DNA of 64,000 nucleotides, taken from contig NC_054706.1 in the NCBI RefSeq assembly GCF_016097555.1, positions 79,004,353 to 79,068,352 on the forward strand, given 5' to 3'. The number at the start of each line of letters is the position of its first letter. The first letter of the stretch is position 1. This stretch comes from Gigantopelta aegis. Lineage: Eukaryota; Mollusca; Gastropoda; Neomphalida; Peltospiridae. Positions 19,179 through 31,511 of the stretch are shown here, piece after piece. The notes beneath the pieces were generated by a model. It made no database searches. It saw only the letters and a list, made by a program, of their open reading frames with translations, and was not told the origin of the DNA. Both the position numbers and the translations under genes were made by a program.

Positions 19179-19238
<60 letters not shown>
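19179..19238. repeat. Poly(C) run of 60 bases
   Basis: An uninterrupted run of about 60 C, followed by a CA-rich tract (19249-19274). Length is likely approximate because assemblers handle such runs poorly. Glycine-rich frames across it are artefacts. Confidence 0.95.
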
Positions 19239-19239
<1 letters not shown>

Positions 19240-19317
19240 AAATAAACCACACATACACACAACACACACACACACCCTATCAACACAATAATTAGAGATT
19301 ATCCTGAGATAGCTACA

Positions 19318-19460
19318 ACAAACCACGGCCTTTGATATGCCTGTTGTGGTCATTAGCTGGGACGGGGAAAACAATCAGATAATGGGGCAATCAAGGCAGT
19401 TTGACCCAACGACAATGTATTTTAGGCAAGTGCTCTACCGACTGAGCCAGATCCCGCCAC
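19318..19460 (-). mobile_element. Truncated tRNA-derived SINE
   Basis: On the minus strand the tRNA-like head (GGCGGGATCTGGCTCAGTCG, TAGAGCACTTGCC) is followed by a body ending in GGCATATCAAAGGCCGTGGT, as in the fuller copies elsewhere. A further short fragment of the same body is at about 19620-19660. Confidence 0.6.
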
Positions 19461-19921
19461 CCACCCACCCATCGACTTCCAGTGAGATTAAAAACCCGTT
19501 TAGAGTTACTAACATCATCACGGGCACACAACCCGTACTCATACACACACCTGTTGATTTTGTAAGGTCGCATTTTTAACATTTATTGTTTGCTTAAACA
19601 CGTATTTCCCCGAATACAGGATAGTACACACCACAGCCTTTGATGTACCCGTGCTTATAAAATTCTAAAAGTGAAGACTAGCATGTGTCGAGATTTTAAC
19701 TACGTTTTATTACGGTCTTGAGTCTAAAAAGGACTTGTAAGTACATAACCGAGTGTTTGCGTATTGTGCAAAAGGAAAAAGGTCTGTGGAACACTAGCGT
19801 CAGTGCCTTTAATTCTTAGCCTGTCTGAGCGCTAAACAACGAAGCTGCGATTCTATAACTCCTGCACCCATAGCATTTACACAATCAACAGACGAGTAGC
19901 GGGCTAGAGTTGAACACGTAC

Positions 19922-19988
19922 CTTCGGAGACGACAGAGTCGACAGAAACCAGCATCAGAAGTGTCAGTAACATTGTGTATTCCTTCAT
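19922..19988 (-). CDS. Signal-peptide exon (first coding exon), possibly of gene 1
   Basis: ATG at 19988-19986 begins MKEYTMLLTLLMLVSVDSVV and then SE, a clear signal-peptide profile, running straight into a strong donor (CCGAAG/GTACGTG). 22 codons plus one base. It is the nearest upstream start for the minus-strand exons at 7249 and below, which encode a secreted-looking protein. The phases do not join directly (phase-1 end against phase-0 start), so an unseen exon or a different partner gene is needed. Confidence 0.5.
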
Positions 19989-20029
19989 TTCTCCACCCTC
20001 GCTCCGACTCGACAAAATGGAAGGTACAC

Positions 20030-21470
20030 AGTTCGTAACAGAAACTAAACCTTATGAGGCATAACCGACATGCTTCACCAGGAAACGATCTCGACTATTG
20101 TATTGTTATATTCTATGTGGCTGTGCGTGTGAACGGTTTATTTTATCAAAATATATAATGTAGTTAAAATCTAATACTATTAATACTTGACATGGGGGTA
20201 AGCCCACAACCCGGATGATAAAATTCTAAGACACCAACTTAACGAAATTCGGTATAATATAGATGTTCATACCGAATTTCGTCAACAATCATGGCACATT
20301 ATTAATACACAGTATATAAAACAAATATATAAACATTACAGTATTAAAAATAAAAAACAAAAATACCATCCCAGTTATTAATAAAGTAACTTTTTGTGAA
20401 ACGCTTGGGGAAAAAACCCACTGCTCAGTCGATTTGATCCGCATCAGACCTGTGACGTAGCATCAGGCCTTCTGTTAGTAAGTCAACATGCTGACAGCAG
20501 AGAATGATTTTTCGAAAAACAGCTGATTCTTCACGGACGCTAGTTTGGATATTTTGGTCTTATCACATTTGTACATCTACTCTAATAGTACCTCGATTGG
20601 TGAGGAAGTGGTATATAAGCACGTTAACCTAGTTACCTACCTACCTGTGAGCAGGAGGACACAAGTTCAGTCCCGACTTTTGAAAGTGGGATATTAACCT
20701 TTGTCTGTAATAAAAATATGTGTTCAGATCAGAACACATTTAAAACAACAAGCAGAATAAATAACACTATTTTATTGATTAATATCACATAAAATAGGGA
20801 TCTGAATTTATCGTTTTAGACAGAACGGTATGATGCAATGCAGGTATGAACAAATACAAATAATAATACGATTTATCTTGCTACCTACACCCGTTACTAC
20901 AGGTGTTGGTCATTGTTTATTAAGCTTTCAAAGAGGCGCGATTATTTTCATAACACTTTCTGTGGTGTCCTAATTACTGGGAAAATGCCGCCATTGTTTA
21001 AAAGGTGACCACTGGCAGACAGTAGAGGTATGATCGCATGCCGGTGTAGACAGTAGGGGCAAGATCGCACGCCTGTGTAGAGAGAGCTGATTACTACATG
21101 AACCGTTCTTTTCTTGAATTTGCATCCGGAATAGAAGGCGTGTGTGTGTGTGTGTGTGCAAGCCCGTAGCCAGGGGGGTTCGTAGGGTTCGAACGAACCC
21201 CCCTTTTTCTGAAGTGCCCTTTCAAACTAGGCTAGAGCCCCGCCCCGTGTGTGTGTGTATTTTTGTGTGTTAAGCAAGTATTATTAGTGTAAAACAATAC
21301 CAAATTTTACTTAATTTTAAAATAAGCATTAAGAAAAACCAAACAGAAAACGGTAGTTGTGAATGATGACTGGGATTCATGAAAACGAGCATAGGAACAA
21401 GTGACATTTCGTTGTCACGGTCACAGTAGCAAAGCGTGTGTTCTACTAAACACGTCAACATATAACAGTC
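20030..21470. other. No gene seen; contains a perfect hairpin and a (GT)n tract
   Basis: At 20242-20282 ACGAAATTCGGTAT and its exact reverse complement flank a 13-base loop. A (GT) run lies at about 21139-21158, beside a mirrored CCGTAGCCAGGGGGG/ACCCCCC block at 21165-21205 like the ends of short MITEs at 30.8 and 37.9 kb. Confidence 0.6.
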
Positions 21471-21479
21471 AAATACCTG

Positions 21480-21605
21480 TGCCTGGCTAATATGACTTAC
21501 AGGTAACTGAGACTGTGCGGAGAACTGGGAAGTATGTACATGGTTAATATGACTGACAGGTAACTGAGACTGTGCGGAGAACTGGGAAGTCTGTACATGT
21601 CTTTT
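21480..21605. repeat. Tandem duplication, ~61-bp unit
   Basis: Two copies sharing AGGTAACTGAGACTGTGCGG and AGAACTGGGAAGT with few differences. No coding meaning evident. Confidence 0.85.
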
Positions 21606-21842
21606 TGTCATTCACATTAAACTGTTTACGCCTCACTTGACAGAACACAATGGTATGTGATACAGAAGAAATGAACGCTCGCCAGTGCGATCCAAATTAA
21701 TGTGTTCATGCATAGCTCAAAATTATGTCCCATATAATAACGATTTATTTTTGCTTCAAATCGCCATACAACATTTGAAATAACCGAGACAAAGGGAATC
21801 TAGAATGTATTTATTATAGTGTTTCCAATTTCAAAGTATTAA

Positions 21843-22812
21843 ACGCGCTCTGTCACGGATGGTTGACCTAATTATTGACCCAACAAAGTATCATATGACA
21901 ATATATACATTTGATTTGTATCTAAAAGTACTTTATTGAACCATCTACATAACACCATATCACAGTTATTATTGGTATTTTATAAAAATAATTGAATTAT
22001 GGGTACGGTCCATAATTCTGAGAAACATAACGGCTATTTGGAGAGCAGAGGTGTGACGTATTATTTTGAGTCACGTGACGGGCATTCCCCGAATAACCGC
22101 AGTGCCAAAACGACTTACCAAGCTCGTGTAACGAGAACGCTTCGTAGGGTAAATAGAAGAAAAAAAAAAAAAAAATTAAAATAAGTTAATAAAAATTAAT
22201 AAAAACATGTACTGAATGATATTAAGCTTATACATTAATTTATTTTAGTAACAGAAGCATGTTAAACGTCGACAATCCCGACTAGTTAGGCCTTTGCATC
22301 TATAGGTAAATTTATCGTTAGTCGTACGCGAAAAACTCTAAACATCTGGATCACAAACACCGTCATTTTCCACCTTGTCAAATTCATTATTATACAAAAT
22401 ATGCCATAACAGCTGACTTGGGATAGGAATTGTTACATGTTTAAAGAATGCTCTGAACTAGACGGTGTTTATATACGATGTGACTATATATACGAAGGCC
22501 GTGTCTTCTCAGCTAACGAGGGCTGGCTATATTCACAGCAAAAATGTATATAGGCGGTAAATAAGTACATGTATTTGATTGATCCATATTACCGAACCAT
22601 CTGGAACAGGAGGATTACATACCAAGTACTGTACGAACAGTGCATTTTCTGAACAGGGGACGGGGTGGGGGAGTATATGAATTTAGCGGACCCTTTTGTG
22701 TACGTTTTCCATAGATATATGAATAGCGTCATATTGTCCCTACAGTACTAACAAAAAATTAATTATAATAAATAATTAGATAATAATAATAACAATAATA
22801 ATGATGATAATA

Positions 22813-22847
<35 letters not shown>

Positions 22848-23275
22848 TAAATAAATAAATAAATAAATAAAAATAACAATTACAAATTATCAGCGGCTGA
22901 GGTAGATTAACTGAAAGAGAAACGAACTAACAACAGGGCTTGAACTTAATAATTTTTCACTGATTGCAATTTTCAGGCTGCTTACGTAAATTTTGTAAAA
23001 GAAATGTTAATTTTACCGTAAATAAATATGACTAAAAGGTTATTTTGCTGTATTTAGTCACATTTCAAATGCTCAAAATTGCAAGGGCCAATAAAACTCA
23101 AAATACATTTTTTTCATAGTTCACTAGTAAAGTTGAGACCACTCCCGGGTCCCCTTCTAAATTTATGTAACGTTTCTGTAACAACCACCCCCACCCACCG
23201 CGACGTGATTTCACCAACATTATAATACATGTAATAATAATAATAATAATAATAATACACAATTAGTATTACTAT

Positions 23276-23316
<41 letters not shown>

Positions 23317-23596
23317 TTATTATTATTATTAACCTACTACTACTTTTTTGGGATGGAGGGGCGGTGTTTTATCTGGAGGAGTTTTGGCTATAAAAATGCA
23401 AGATTAACGTGCGTGCACACACGCACAAACGGCAGGCTGAACTTGTCCCTGCATGTAGAACTGGATTCAACTGGGTTAAGTAATAATTAGCCAACCTTTG
23501 GACGACAAAACATGCAACAGTACACTGTTTTTTACGCTATACATTAAAACCGAAATACCACTTTGCGAACCAGTCAAAATAATTTGCACACGCGCC

Positions 23597-23628
<32 letters not shown>

Positions 23629-24038
23629 TGTGAGTTCATGTTCCGACTGTTTATTATTTTATTTCAGCATATTCGCGGTTATTTTCGTCATGAAATTATT
23701 TTTTTATTTTTTTATTATTTGTCATGTATATAGCCGGCCCTCATTTGCAGTCTCTATACATGGCGATCGTTTATATAAAACACACAAATACATTATACGG
23801 TTGTCGTGTATATATAGCCTCATCACTACGAGTCTGTTTTTCCGTATTTTTATAACTTTTTACAAGAAGACTTCCAAATTTTAAAAATGAAGTGTGTCGT
23901 GGAATTCCCTCGATCGAAGTTCATTTAAAATATTTTGGATCATACAATAACTAGGTTTGGTATTCCCAATGAATGTAAGTTTCATTTATAATGCATATTT
24001 AGAGAAACAAGGCCCACTAAATCCGTGATTGAGCTCTT
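21843..24038. mobile_element. TTAA-flanked DNA transposon, copy 2
   Basis: Both flanks of 602-3942 are found again here in the same order: left end ACGCGCTCTGTCACGGAT, the block GGTGTGACGTATTA/TTTGAGTCACGTGACGGGC, AAAACATGTACTGAATGATA, then on the far side GTTTATTATTTTATTTCAGC, TGTATATATAGCCTCATCA and the complementary end at 24038. TTAA borders it at 21839-21842 and 24039-24042. No transposase frame survives; the middle holds (GAT)n, (TAA)n and (TAC)n arrays. Divergence from copy 1 is substantial. Confidence 0.7.
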
Positions 24039-24042
24039 TTAA

Positions 24043-24830
24043 AGTCGCACGCCCTAGTTTCAGCACGCGAAAATTAATTCTAATTTTGGTTAATCTACAA
24101 AACTGTAACACACTTAGATCACGTTTTAATAAAATAGAGTGAAAAAGCAGGTTTTATATCGATAAATACCAATGGAATTCCCGTGACCCAATAACTTGAA
24201 ATAATTTTGAAAGTTAGTATTCTGATGTCACCGGTAGATGTCGCTCGAAGCACAGAAATGTTTATGTCACGACAAATTTCCCAGAGTGCACACAGACTTG
24301 GGATGCGTTCCTTTCACCTCTTCTGGGCATGTTCCAACTGTTCTGTCCTCTCCAGATATCGTAAGACTTATTGGTTTTAAGGGTTTGTAACGTTTTGTAT
24401 TGAGATACTTACTTGTCTGAACTTTATTGTTAATGGAAATGTTCACGAACTGTGAAGAAAAACCTCACAAATGAACGACAAGCAAACGACAACAAATCGG
24501 ATGTTGGTTGCGCGAACCGTGCACGAGAAAACAAACCGAACCAAAATGATAACGGTCACGTGGTATACCAACGTCTGTGACGTTGAAACGGGAAGATCCC
24601 CTCTAAAAATAGATTAGACCTTGTCTGCTCAACGTTTTTTTCTCAGACGCGCGTGGTATTACAAACACCAGGATTACCAGGATTACCAGGATTACCAAAA
24701 AACATTTCAGGTGAATGGAAATATATATTCTAAAGAATAAAATGTAAGTAAAGTGCAATTTTATTTATGAGAAAATGGGTTTAATAGCGAAAAACAACGG
24801 CGTAATGGTTAACAACTAGGGCGTGTCCCT
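24043..24830. mobile_element. TTAA MITE (788 bp), different family
   Basis: Ends AGTCGCACGCCCTAGTT and AGGGACACGCCCTAGTT (read inward) are inverted and sit between TTAA at 24039-24042 and 24831-24834. It shares its left TTAA with the right end of the preceding transposon. A short triplication of ACCAGGATT occurs at 24668-24698. No open frame. Confidence 0.7.
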
Positions 24831-25037
24831 TTAAAATGACAGATCCTATGTAATAAACACTGACGTATTTTTTTACTGTTAGAGCCGGGTTTTTATCATT
24901 GAATTTATACATTATTTGCATTTTATTGTTTAGAGTATCCATGTCCGTACATCCAAAGTGTTTCTGGTCATCTTACAGGGTATTTTACCGTTTCAACATC
25001 TCTGACTCTCGCCTCACGCTGTTGTAACTTTATCCAC

Positions 25038-25257
25038 CATGGGCGTACATAGGATTTTGAAAAGGGGGGTTCCAATACATAGGATTTTGAAAAGGGGGGT
25101 TCCAAAATAGATTGCAGAGATATTGGGCATATATTTCTATGTTGAGTAAATATAATAATGTCAGATATATTAAATTATAAAAAAAAGCGATTTCGGGGGG
25201 GGGGGGGTGTTCCGTCGAACCCATCGACCCCCACCCCCCTCCCCATGTACGCCCATG
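25038..25257. mobile_element. Short MITE with CATGGGCGTACAT ends
   Basis: CATGGGCGTACATAGG at the left is mirrored by CCATGTACGCCCATG at the right. Inside, GGATTTTGAAAAGGGGGGTT is tandemly duplicated and a G13-type run is followed by C-rich DNA. Confidence 0.55.
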
Positions 25258-25259
25258 TC

Positions 25260-26090
25260 CACATGTGTTACAGAGTTCATTTTCACAGGTTGAAACTGCG
25301 ACTTGAATAGCCTTGAATAACCAACTGTCCAGTAACAACGCACTCAGGATGGTCATTATAAAGCTCATCAGTGAAATATGTCCGATAGATGTGCATTATG
25401 ATTAGTATGAAAGGTGATGCATCTTTGGGCTGGCTATTGTCCGCGGTAAGCAGGTGTCCATTATACACAGATCAGTTAAAGAACAAATACACTGAGCGGA
25501 TTTTATAGTTGCTGTTATGTTCAGCTGGTCGTTATTTCAGCCTTGACTGTATATTAATAAATGTTGTACTGTAGTTAATTAGCTAGTTGTATACTGATAA
25601 TTTTATTATGTATTTTAACCTACGTACGTTTCATCTTTGTTATTGTTATAACTAGTTGTATGTTCACTTGTATTGCGATAATTTTTCCATAACCAATGTA
25701 ACCATACAGACGTTAAAATAAATGTATTGTATTGATTCTTGTACTTGAATAAAACAAACCATTTATTTGTACAAGTGAAAATATTGACGGATAAGTAAAT
25801 TTCTAGATGCATTTGTCCGCTGGACTAGTAAAACAATTCTGCATATTTCTGTCACTGGGTAGTATAAAATTATATCCATGATGTTTATGTCGATTGATGC
25901 GCTGCAGGTAGGATCTTTAGCCACATATATTATGCTACTATTTTTGTCTATGGAAGTTGATTTGGTGGTATACCCCCTTTACCACTGGGCTACGTCTCGC
26001 GTCTATAGCCACCAACGCCTTTTCATTCAAATATTGAACAGTGATTGTTTTTGAAAATGAATGCACGTCTGTTAAATATTCACAGGTCTT
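25260..26090. other. No gene seen
   Basis: AT-rich sequence with no supported feature between the short MITE and the 451-bp direct repeat. Confidence 0.6.
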
Positions 26091-26096
26091 GTATAT

Positions 26097-26547
26097 GGCC
26101 TCAGATTACAGTTATCTTCCCATTTGGTTGTCCAAAATCCGGAAGTTTCACCGCGCAAGTAGTCTGCTGTTTGACTGTGATTATTTCATGGCAGACAGCT
26201 ATGAAGTGGCAACTGTTTGACTGAAGTGACAGGGGATAGCATGTAGTTTGTAAACATGTGTAACTTGTTGACATTGAAGACTTGTTTGTGGTAATTCCGG
26301 CCCATGCAAAAGTAGTGCTTTTTGTGTAAAATGGGTGTACTCCGGCCTGGTTTAGAGGGTGTGTCTGTTTAAACCAATATGCTGGGAGAAAGAGCTGGAC
26401 AACAGGGGTTGTCCTTTTCAGGGTATGTGTCCCCCATGCAGGCAAAGGTACATACAAAACTTCACGGGCCTGCTGATATTAATAAAAATGTTATAGCCAC
26501 TAAGGCTATATAGAAACATATAGCGAAATTAATTGTGGTCTGAGGCC
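26097..26547. repeat. 451-bp direct repeat, copy A
   Basis: Identical by eye to 28186-28636, with no insertions or deletions (constant offset 2089). The unit starts GGCCTCAGA and ends TCTGAGGCC, a 9-bp inverted repeat. The outer flank of copy A ends TATAT and the outer flank of copy B starts ATAT, so a 4-bp duplication of the whole composite is possible. Identity while surrounding repeats are decayed implies recent origin or gene conversion. The identical 118-codon frames in both copies look non-coding. Confidence 0.9.
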
Positions 26548-28185
26548 TGATATAGTTCACACATTACACCGGTTAAATGCTTGATTCTGATGAAAGTATT
26601 ATAACCAGAGAGGTGAAATTACACAGACTGATTGTGCATACCACAAGGAATATGAAAACTAATTTATTTATTTTCTAAATATTTTATTAAATTAAAAAAC
26701 ATTTTTTTTGAATTTATTAAAAATTAAAATTAAAATTTTCAACTTTTAAATTTCAGTATCCTCCAAAATAGCATAAGATGACCTCTGATGTTACTACAGG
26801 TTGTTGCAATATTTTTTAACAGTTTTGAGCTAATAATTTGGTAAAAAAGAGCAAAAGTTGGATTTTGTTAGTCAATATTGAGATTTTAATTTTTTTTACA
26901 TATTGAATTTTAATGAGTTTCTCAATTATTGCAATTGGACAGAAGATCTAAATATAATGAATATATCACTACTAAATGTAATTAAACACTTTAAATAAAT
27001 AGTATACAGTTTTTTAACAAGATTAAGTACTCTAATAATACATTTCACCTACATTTATGTAAATTACACACTTCAGTCATTTTTCAAAAATGGTCTTTTA
27101 TCCTTAGAAAATCTAATAGGCTAATATTCTATGCTGTCTGAATGTATTTATTGTGTTCAGTAATCAGATGCTGGTATACTTGTCAAGTTTATTGCAGAAA
27201 ATGTGCCAAAAAGGTTAACATTTGGCTTGTAATACATATGGCAGAATAATCCATAATGCATATTCAGTGGTCATTACTACAAACATCCTTCCAATCAAGA
27301 AATACTACACTGAGGTATCCCAGACACTGGCACATGACTACACTTATTAACAGTTATCACTGGAAACTGAAAAATATGGTGCAAGTACCTCTTGGTAGGA
27401 TTTATATCAGCATTTTGTGACAAAATCTTCATTTTCAAAGTAGTCGTCAACAAAAAAAATATTATGGTGTATACCTAAGTAATATCTGTAGGGCATATTC
27501 ATTTAATATGCATTTATATGGACTGTTTTGCCTTTTACAAAGTGGCTACATGTCTAATACAGTAAATGAAGTAGATTAAGTAAATACAGCAGGTCAAAAT
27601 TGAATATGAGGCCTATCATGTCTAATTTTCCCCTGAAATTAGTGTGTAAACATTTGTTGCAAATGGCCCCAATTTTGTGACTTTCACCATCCCTCTGACA
27701 CATTTCTAATAATGTATCATGAATTCAGTCACCATATCTTTACTAAGCCTCCACTTATCATATCTAAAATGCAAAATTTTACAGTTTTAGATTTTTTTGT
27801 TTCTCAAAAATTTAAATTTAAGTTTAATATTTAATTAAAAATGAAGTAAAATCTAATGATTGATTTTTTTTTCCTATAAATATTTCAAAATCTTTCCAAG
27901 ACAACACTGTGCAGATAGAACATATGTAGAAGAAAAAATAGCTGCTCATTGTATGAAGAAATTCCAAAATTTGATAAAGTTATTACATTTTGAAGTTGGT
28001 GTCCCTCAAGTTTCCATTGCTAAAATTGGCCATGGCAAGGCACTGTGGTAGGTGTTTTAACACAGCCTCTGTATACTCTCAGTTTAAAGGTGACATACCG
28101 ATACTTACCGAGCATTGCTTTAATATGTATATCATTGGAATGCATTAGTGTGGGCCAGTTTTTAGGGGAAAAAAATGGACTGATA
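26548..28185. other. AT-rich internal segment between identical repeats
   Basis: 1638 bp without a convincing frame, bordered on both inner sides by TGATA. A purine-rich AGGGGAAAAAAATGGA lies just before copy B, in the place where a polypurine tract would be if the repeats were LTRs. No primer-binding site or reverse transcriptase is visible. Confidence 0.5.
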
Positions 28186-28636
28186 GGCCTCAGATTACAG
28201 TTATCTTCCCATTTGGTTGTCCAAAATCCGGAAGTTTCACCGCGCAAGTAGTCTGCTGTTTGACTGTGATTATTTCATGGCAGACAGCTATGAAGTGGCA
28301 ACTGTTTGACTGAAGTGACAGGGGATAGCATGTAGTTTGTAAACATGTGTAACTTGTTGACATTGAAGACTTGTTTGTGGTAATTCCGGCCCATGCAAAA
28401 GTAGTGCTTTTTGTGTAAAATGGGTGTACTCCGGCCTGGTTTAGAGGGTGTGTCTGTTTAAACCAATATGCTGGGAGAAAGAGCTGGACAACAGGGGTTG
28501 TCCTTTTCAGGGTATGTGTCCCCCATGCAGGCAAAGGTACATACAAAACTTCACGGGCCTGCTGATATTAATAAAAATGTTATAGCCACTAAGGCTATAT
28601 AGAAACATATAGCGAAATTAATTGTGGTCTGAGGCC
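28186..28636. repeat. 451-bp direct repeat, copy B
   Basis: Identical partner of 26097-26547 in the same orientation. See the composite-element discussion in the findings. Confidence 0.9.
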
Positions 28637-28769
28637 ATATGTGTGTAATAAAACCCAGGCCATTATCCGAGTATAACCTCGACCTGCCTCTGGGTTATCG
28701 ATCGATAGTGCTCAGTGTTGTGCGCGTGAATTCTCTATCAGCACGAGTTTCCTGTTTTCATATCAGGTA

Positions 28770-29465
28770 ATATTAATGAATTATAGTATTCACACGTGGC
28801 AATATTTCTCTACCTGTTTACATCTCAACGTCGTTTCTTTACCCGTTTATATATCAGGTAATAGCAATGGTGTATACTATTCACACATGGCAACGTCTCT
28901 CTACCTGTATACATCTCAACGTTTCTCTACCTGTTTACATCTCGGGTAATATTAATGAATTGTAGTATTCACATGTGGTAACATTTCTCTACCTGTTTAC
29001 ATCTCAACGTTTCTTTACCGTTTAGATATCAGGTAATAGTAATGGTGTACAATATTCACGTGGCAACGTTTCTCTACCTGTTTACATCTCAACGTTTCTC
29101 TACATGTTTACATCTCGGGTAATATTAATGAATTATAGTATTCACACGTGGCAACATTTCTCTACCTGTTTATATCTCAACGTTTCTTTACCGGTTTACA
29201 TATCAGGTAATAGTAATGGTGTACAATATTCACGTGGCAACGTTTCTCTACCTGTTTACATCTCAGGGTTTCTCTACCTGTTTACATCTCAATGTTTCTC
29301 CACCTATTTACATCTCAACGTTTCTCTACATGTTTACATCTCGGGTAATATTAATGAATTATAGTATTTACATGTGGCAACATTTCTCTACCTGTTTATC
29401 TGAGGTACATATTAGGTAATAATAATGAAGTACAATAGCACGTGGCAATTTTTCTCTACCGGTTT
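28770..29465. repeat. Complex minisatellite (TTTCTCTACCTGTTTACATC units)
   Basis: A ~20-25-bp motif (TTTCTCTACCTGTTTACATC) alternates with longer blocks containing GGTAATATTAATGAATT or GGTAATAGTAATGGTGTA and CACGTGGCAAC. This makes a higher-order unit of about 115-190 bp repeated several times. Short frames across it follow the repeat. Confidence 0.85.
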
Positions 29466-29471
29466 ACATCG

Positions 29472-29729
29472 CCCAATTCCACAAAACATCGTAATCCTAG
29501 TTTTGGACGTAAATGTAAATCTACGACTAAACCACAGTTCTTGTTACTATTAACAATACAACAAATACAGTTTGAAGTACACATATTTAAAAACAATTTG
29601 TCCTTATAATGCTTCATCTTCCGTAATGGTGGAATTGTCTTCGGTAAACAGATGTCAAAAACTTGGAAACATTTCCCCAGTATAACTGATAATAGCAGTC
29701 GTAAACGTACGATGTTTTGTGAAACTGGG
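29472..29729. mobile_element. MITE with CCCAATTCCACAAAACATCG ends (~258 bp)
   Basis: Left end CCCAATTCCACAAAACATCG; right end, inverted, CCCAGTTTCACAAAACATCG. The inner flanks also mirror (GTAAATCTACGACT against GCAGTCGTAAACGTAC). No target duplication could be fixed. Confidence 0.6.
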
Positions 29730-30197
29730 ACCAGTCCTATCTTTAGGTGTGTTTGCGATAAGATTTATAATCCTCTGTATTGAACGCAGCACTGTTGAGT
29801 CGAGCTTGCTTTCATTTATATTAGCACCGTCCGTCCGTCCGGCGACATCAGCGACGCGACAAAGAAGAAGAAGTTATATTAATTATAATATCTACACCAG
29901 ATGCGACAAACAGGCAGTAACCATTGTTGTCTGCCATTTCTCAGAATTATTGTACAACAAGTATATCTCGTAATCACTGTAAGTACATGTATGTATTAAA
30001 TAGTGTATTATAATTTTGTGATAATCACCAGTTTATAGTTGTCAGAAGAACTTGCTAATAAAGGCTTATATAAATATTACTATGGCACTGGAGAACAAAA
30101 ACAAATTGTGAATTGAGAAGTTTAACTGAATCTTGCGAAGTTTAAAAATATACATGTATATTGTGAAGTCAACTGCATGTTGCGAAGTTTAAATATA

Positions 30198-30722
30198 CTC
30201 TTCAAAAAAGTAGGGGAACTCTAATAAGAATTTACAATTGCCAAAATTGTAAGGTATATTAGCTGTGGGGAATGGTTATATGATAATAGTGAATTAATTG
30301 GGCAAACATTACAACCAGTAGTTCAGTATTACAGTAGGTTTTATGACCACCAAAGAAAGATCTTGAAGAACAATTGGGGTCAGAAGTGAAATTTGAAAGT
30401 TGACGCTTTTTATCAGTAAATCGCAAATTCAAACAATAAAAATGACTAAAAACAAAACAATAACAACTGTATGATCAACAGAATGAAAAAGATTTACAGA
30501 AATAATGTTCCACAGTGATTAATCGACCTTCCTGGAAATTGTCAAAATCGAGAATGACACCCCACGCACGTGTACGGGGCAACTGTGTGATGCACATGCA
30601 AACTATGGAATGTGTTTCGGTGTGTTGATAAACAGACCTGAGCGTTCTTTACTAGGATGTATGTTTGGTCTAATAGTTGATATTAACAATATATTTCTGG
30701 TTCCCCATCTTTTTTTGAAGAA
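30198..30722. mobile_element. Tc1/mariner-type MITE (525 bp) with CTCTTCAAAA ends
   Basis: The left end CTCTTCAAAAAAGTAGGGGA and the inverted right end TTCTTCAAAAAAAGATGGGG match over about 20 bp and are bordered by TA on both sides. The first ten bases are shared with the complete Tc1 element at 14243-15736, so a related transposase could act on it. No frame inside. Confidence 0.75.
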
Positions 30723-30829
30723 TATATATACCTTGTGAAGTTCAGACAGGCTTTCGACTGCTATGGGATGCCATGAAGGAATGATAAAATTGGCTTGCCA
30801 TTTCTACGATATGATGTAATTTATGTCAA

Positions 30830-30946
30830 CTACACAGTGGTGTGGCGATGGGGGCCATGGGGGCCATGCCCTCCCCCCCCCCCTCCCCCCTCCCCCACCA
30901 GTTAAACCTTTTTTGTTAGTTTTTCCTGTATTAAATTTTATAAAAT

Positions 30947-30977
<31 letters not shown>

Positions 30978-31008
30978 GCATACAATATACAATCCTGGCT
31001 ACGTCAGT
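30830..31008. mobile_element. Short C-rich MITE or repeat with CGTAGC-like end
   Basis: Starts near CAGTGGTGTGGCGATGGGGG and ends CCTGGCTACGTCAGTG, loosely inverted. It contains a C-rich tract and a (CATA)n array. Related short elements lie at about 37920-38092 and, by its right end only, at 296-316. Confidence 0.45.
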
Positions 31009-31511
31009 GCAACTACATTACCCACTAGACGTCTCTCCAGGCAAGTCATCTACAGTAGACCGGTATCTTTATATTAATTGTTTTATTGTATTATACCTGA
31101 ACTAGATGGGCTTCTTTTTCTTGACTGGTCCGTTTATGTTTGTCGCCGACTCATGTCTCCTCTGAAAAATAGTGTGCACAGAAAGGGTTAACCAGTCCGG
31201 GTTTCCCGGGGATTTCGGAAGATAAGGCAGGTACATACAGCATCAAACAGGCATTGTATTTACAGAGACGGCAATATTCGGCTCGGCATGTGTGCAAGTT
31301 ATATCATACATCGATTAAAACTTAAATAATCACGCCCAGTGTTACGGATTTGATAGATCACAAGTGACACAGCAACTAGTAGCAAATAGTTTTAACACAC
31401 ATCGTGAGTCATTCATTTCATTTCGTTTTATTTTCGTGCTTATATCTAATTAAGTTTGAAGCACGCTGTTCTGTTCTCAGCTATCTGGGCTGTCTGTCCA
31501 GGACAGTGGGT

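Noticed and set aside
26101..28546. Two identical 118-codon minus-strand frames as a duplicated gene
   Set aside because: They are identical only because the 451-bp repeat is identical. The peptide has no recognisable domain, and the repeat has transposon-like ends.
29719..29973. 84-codon frame starting MKLGPVLSLGVF as a small secreted protein
   Set aside because: Its start lies beside a MITE terminus. No splice support or recognisable domain, and the later part is basic and low-complexity.
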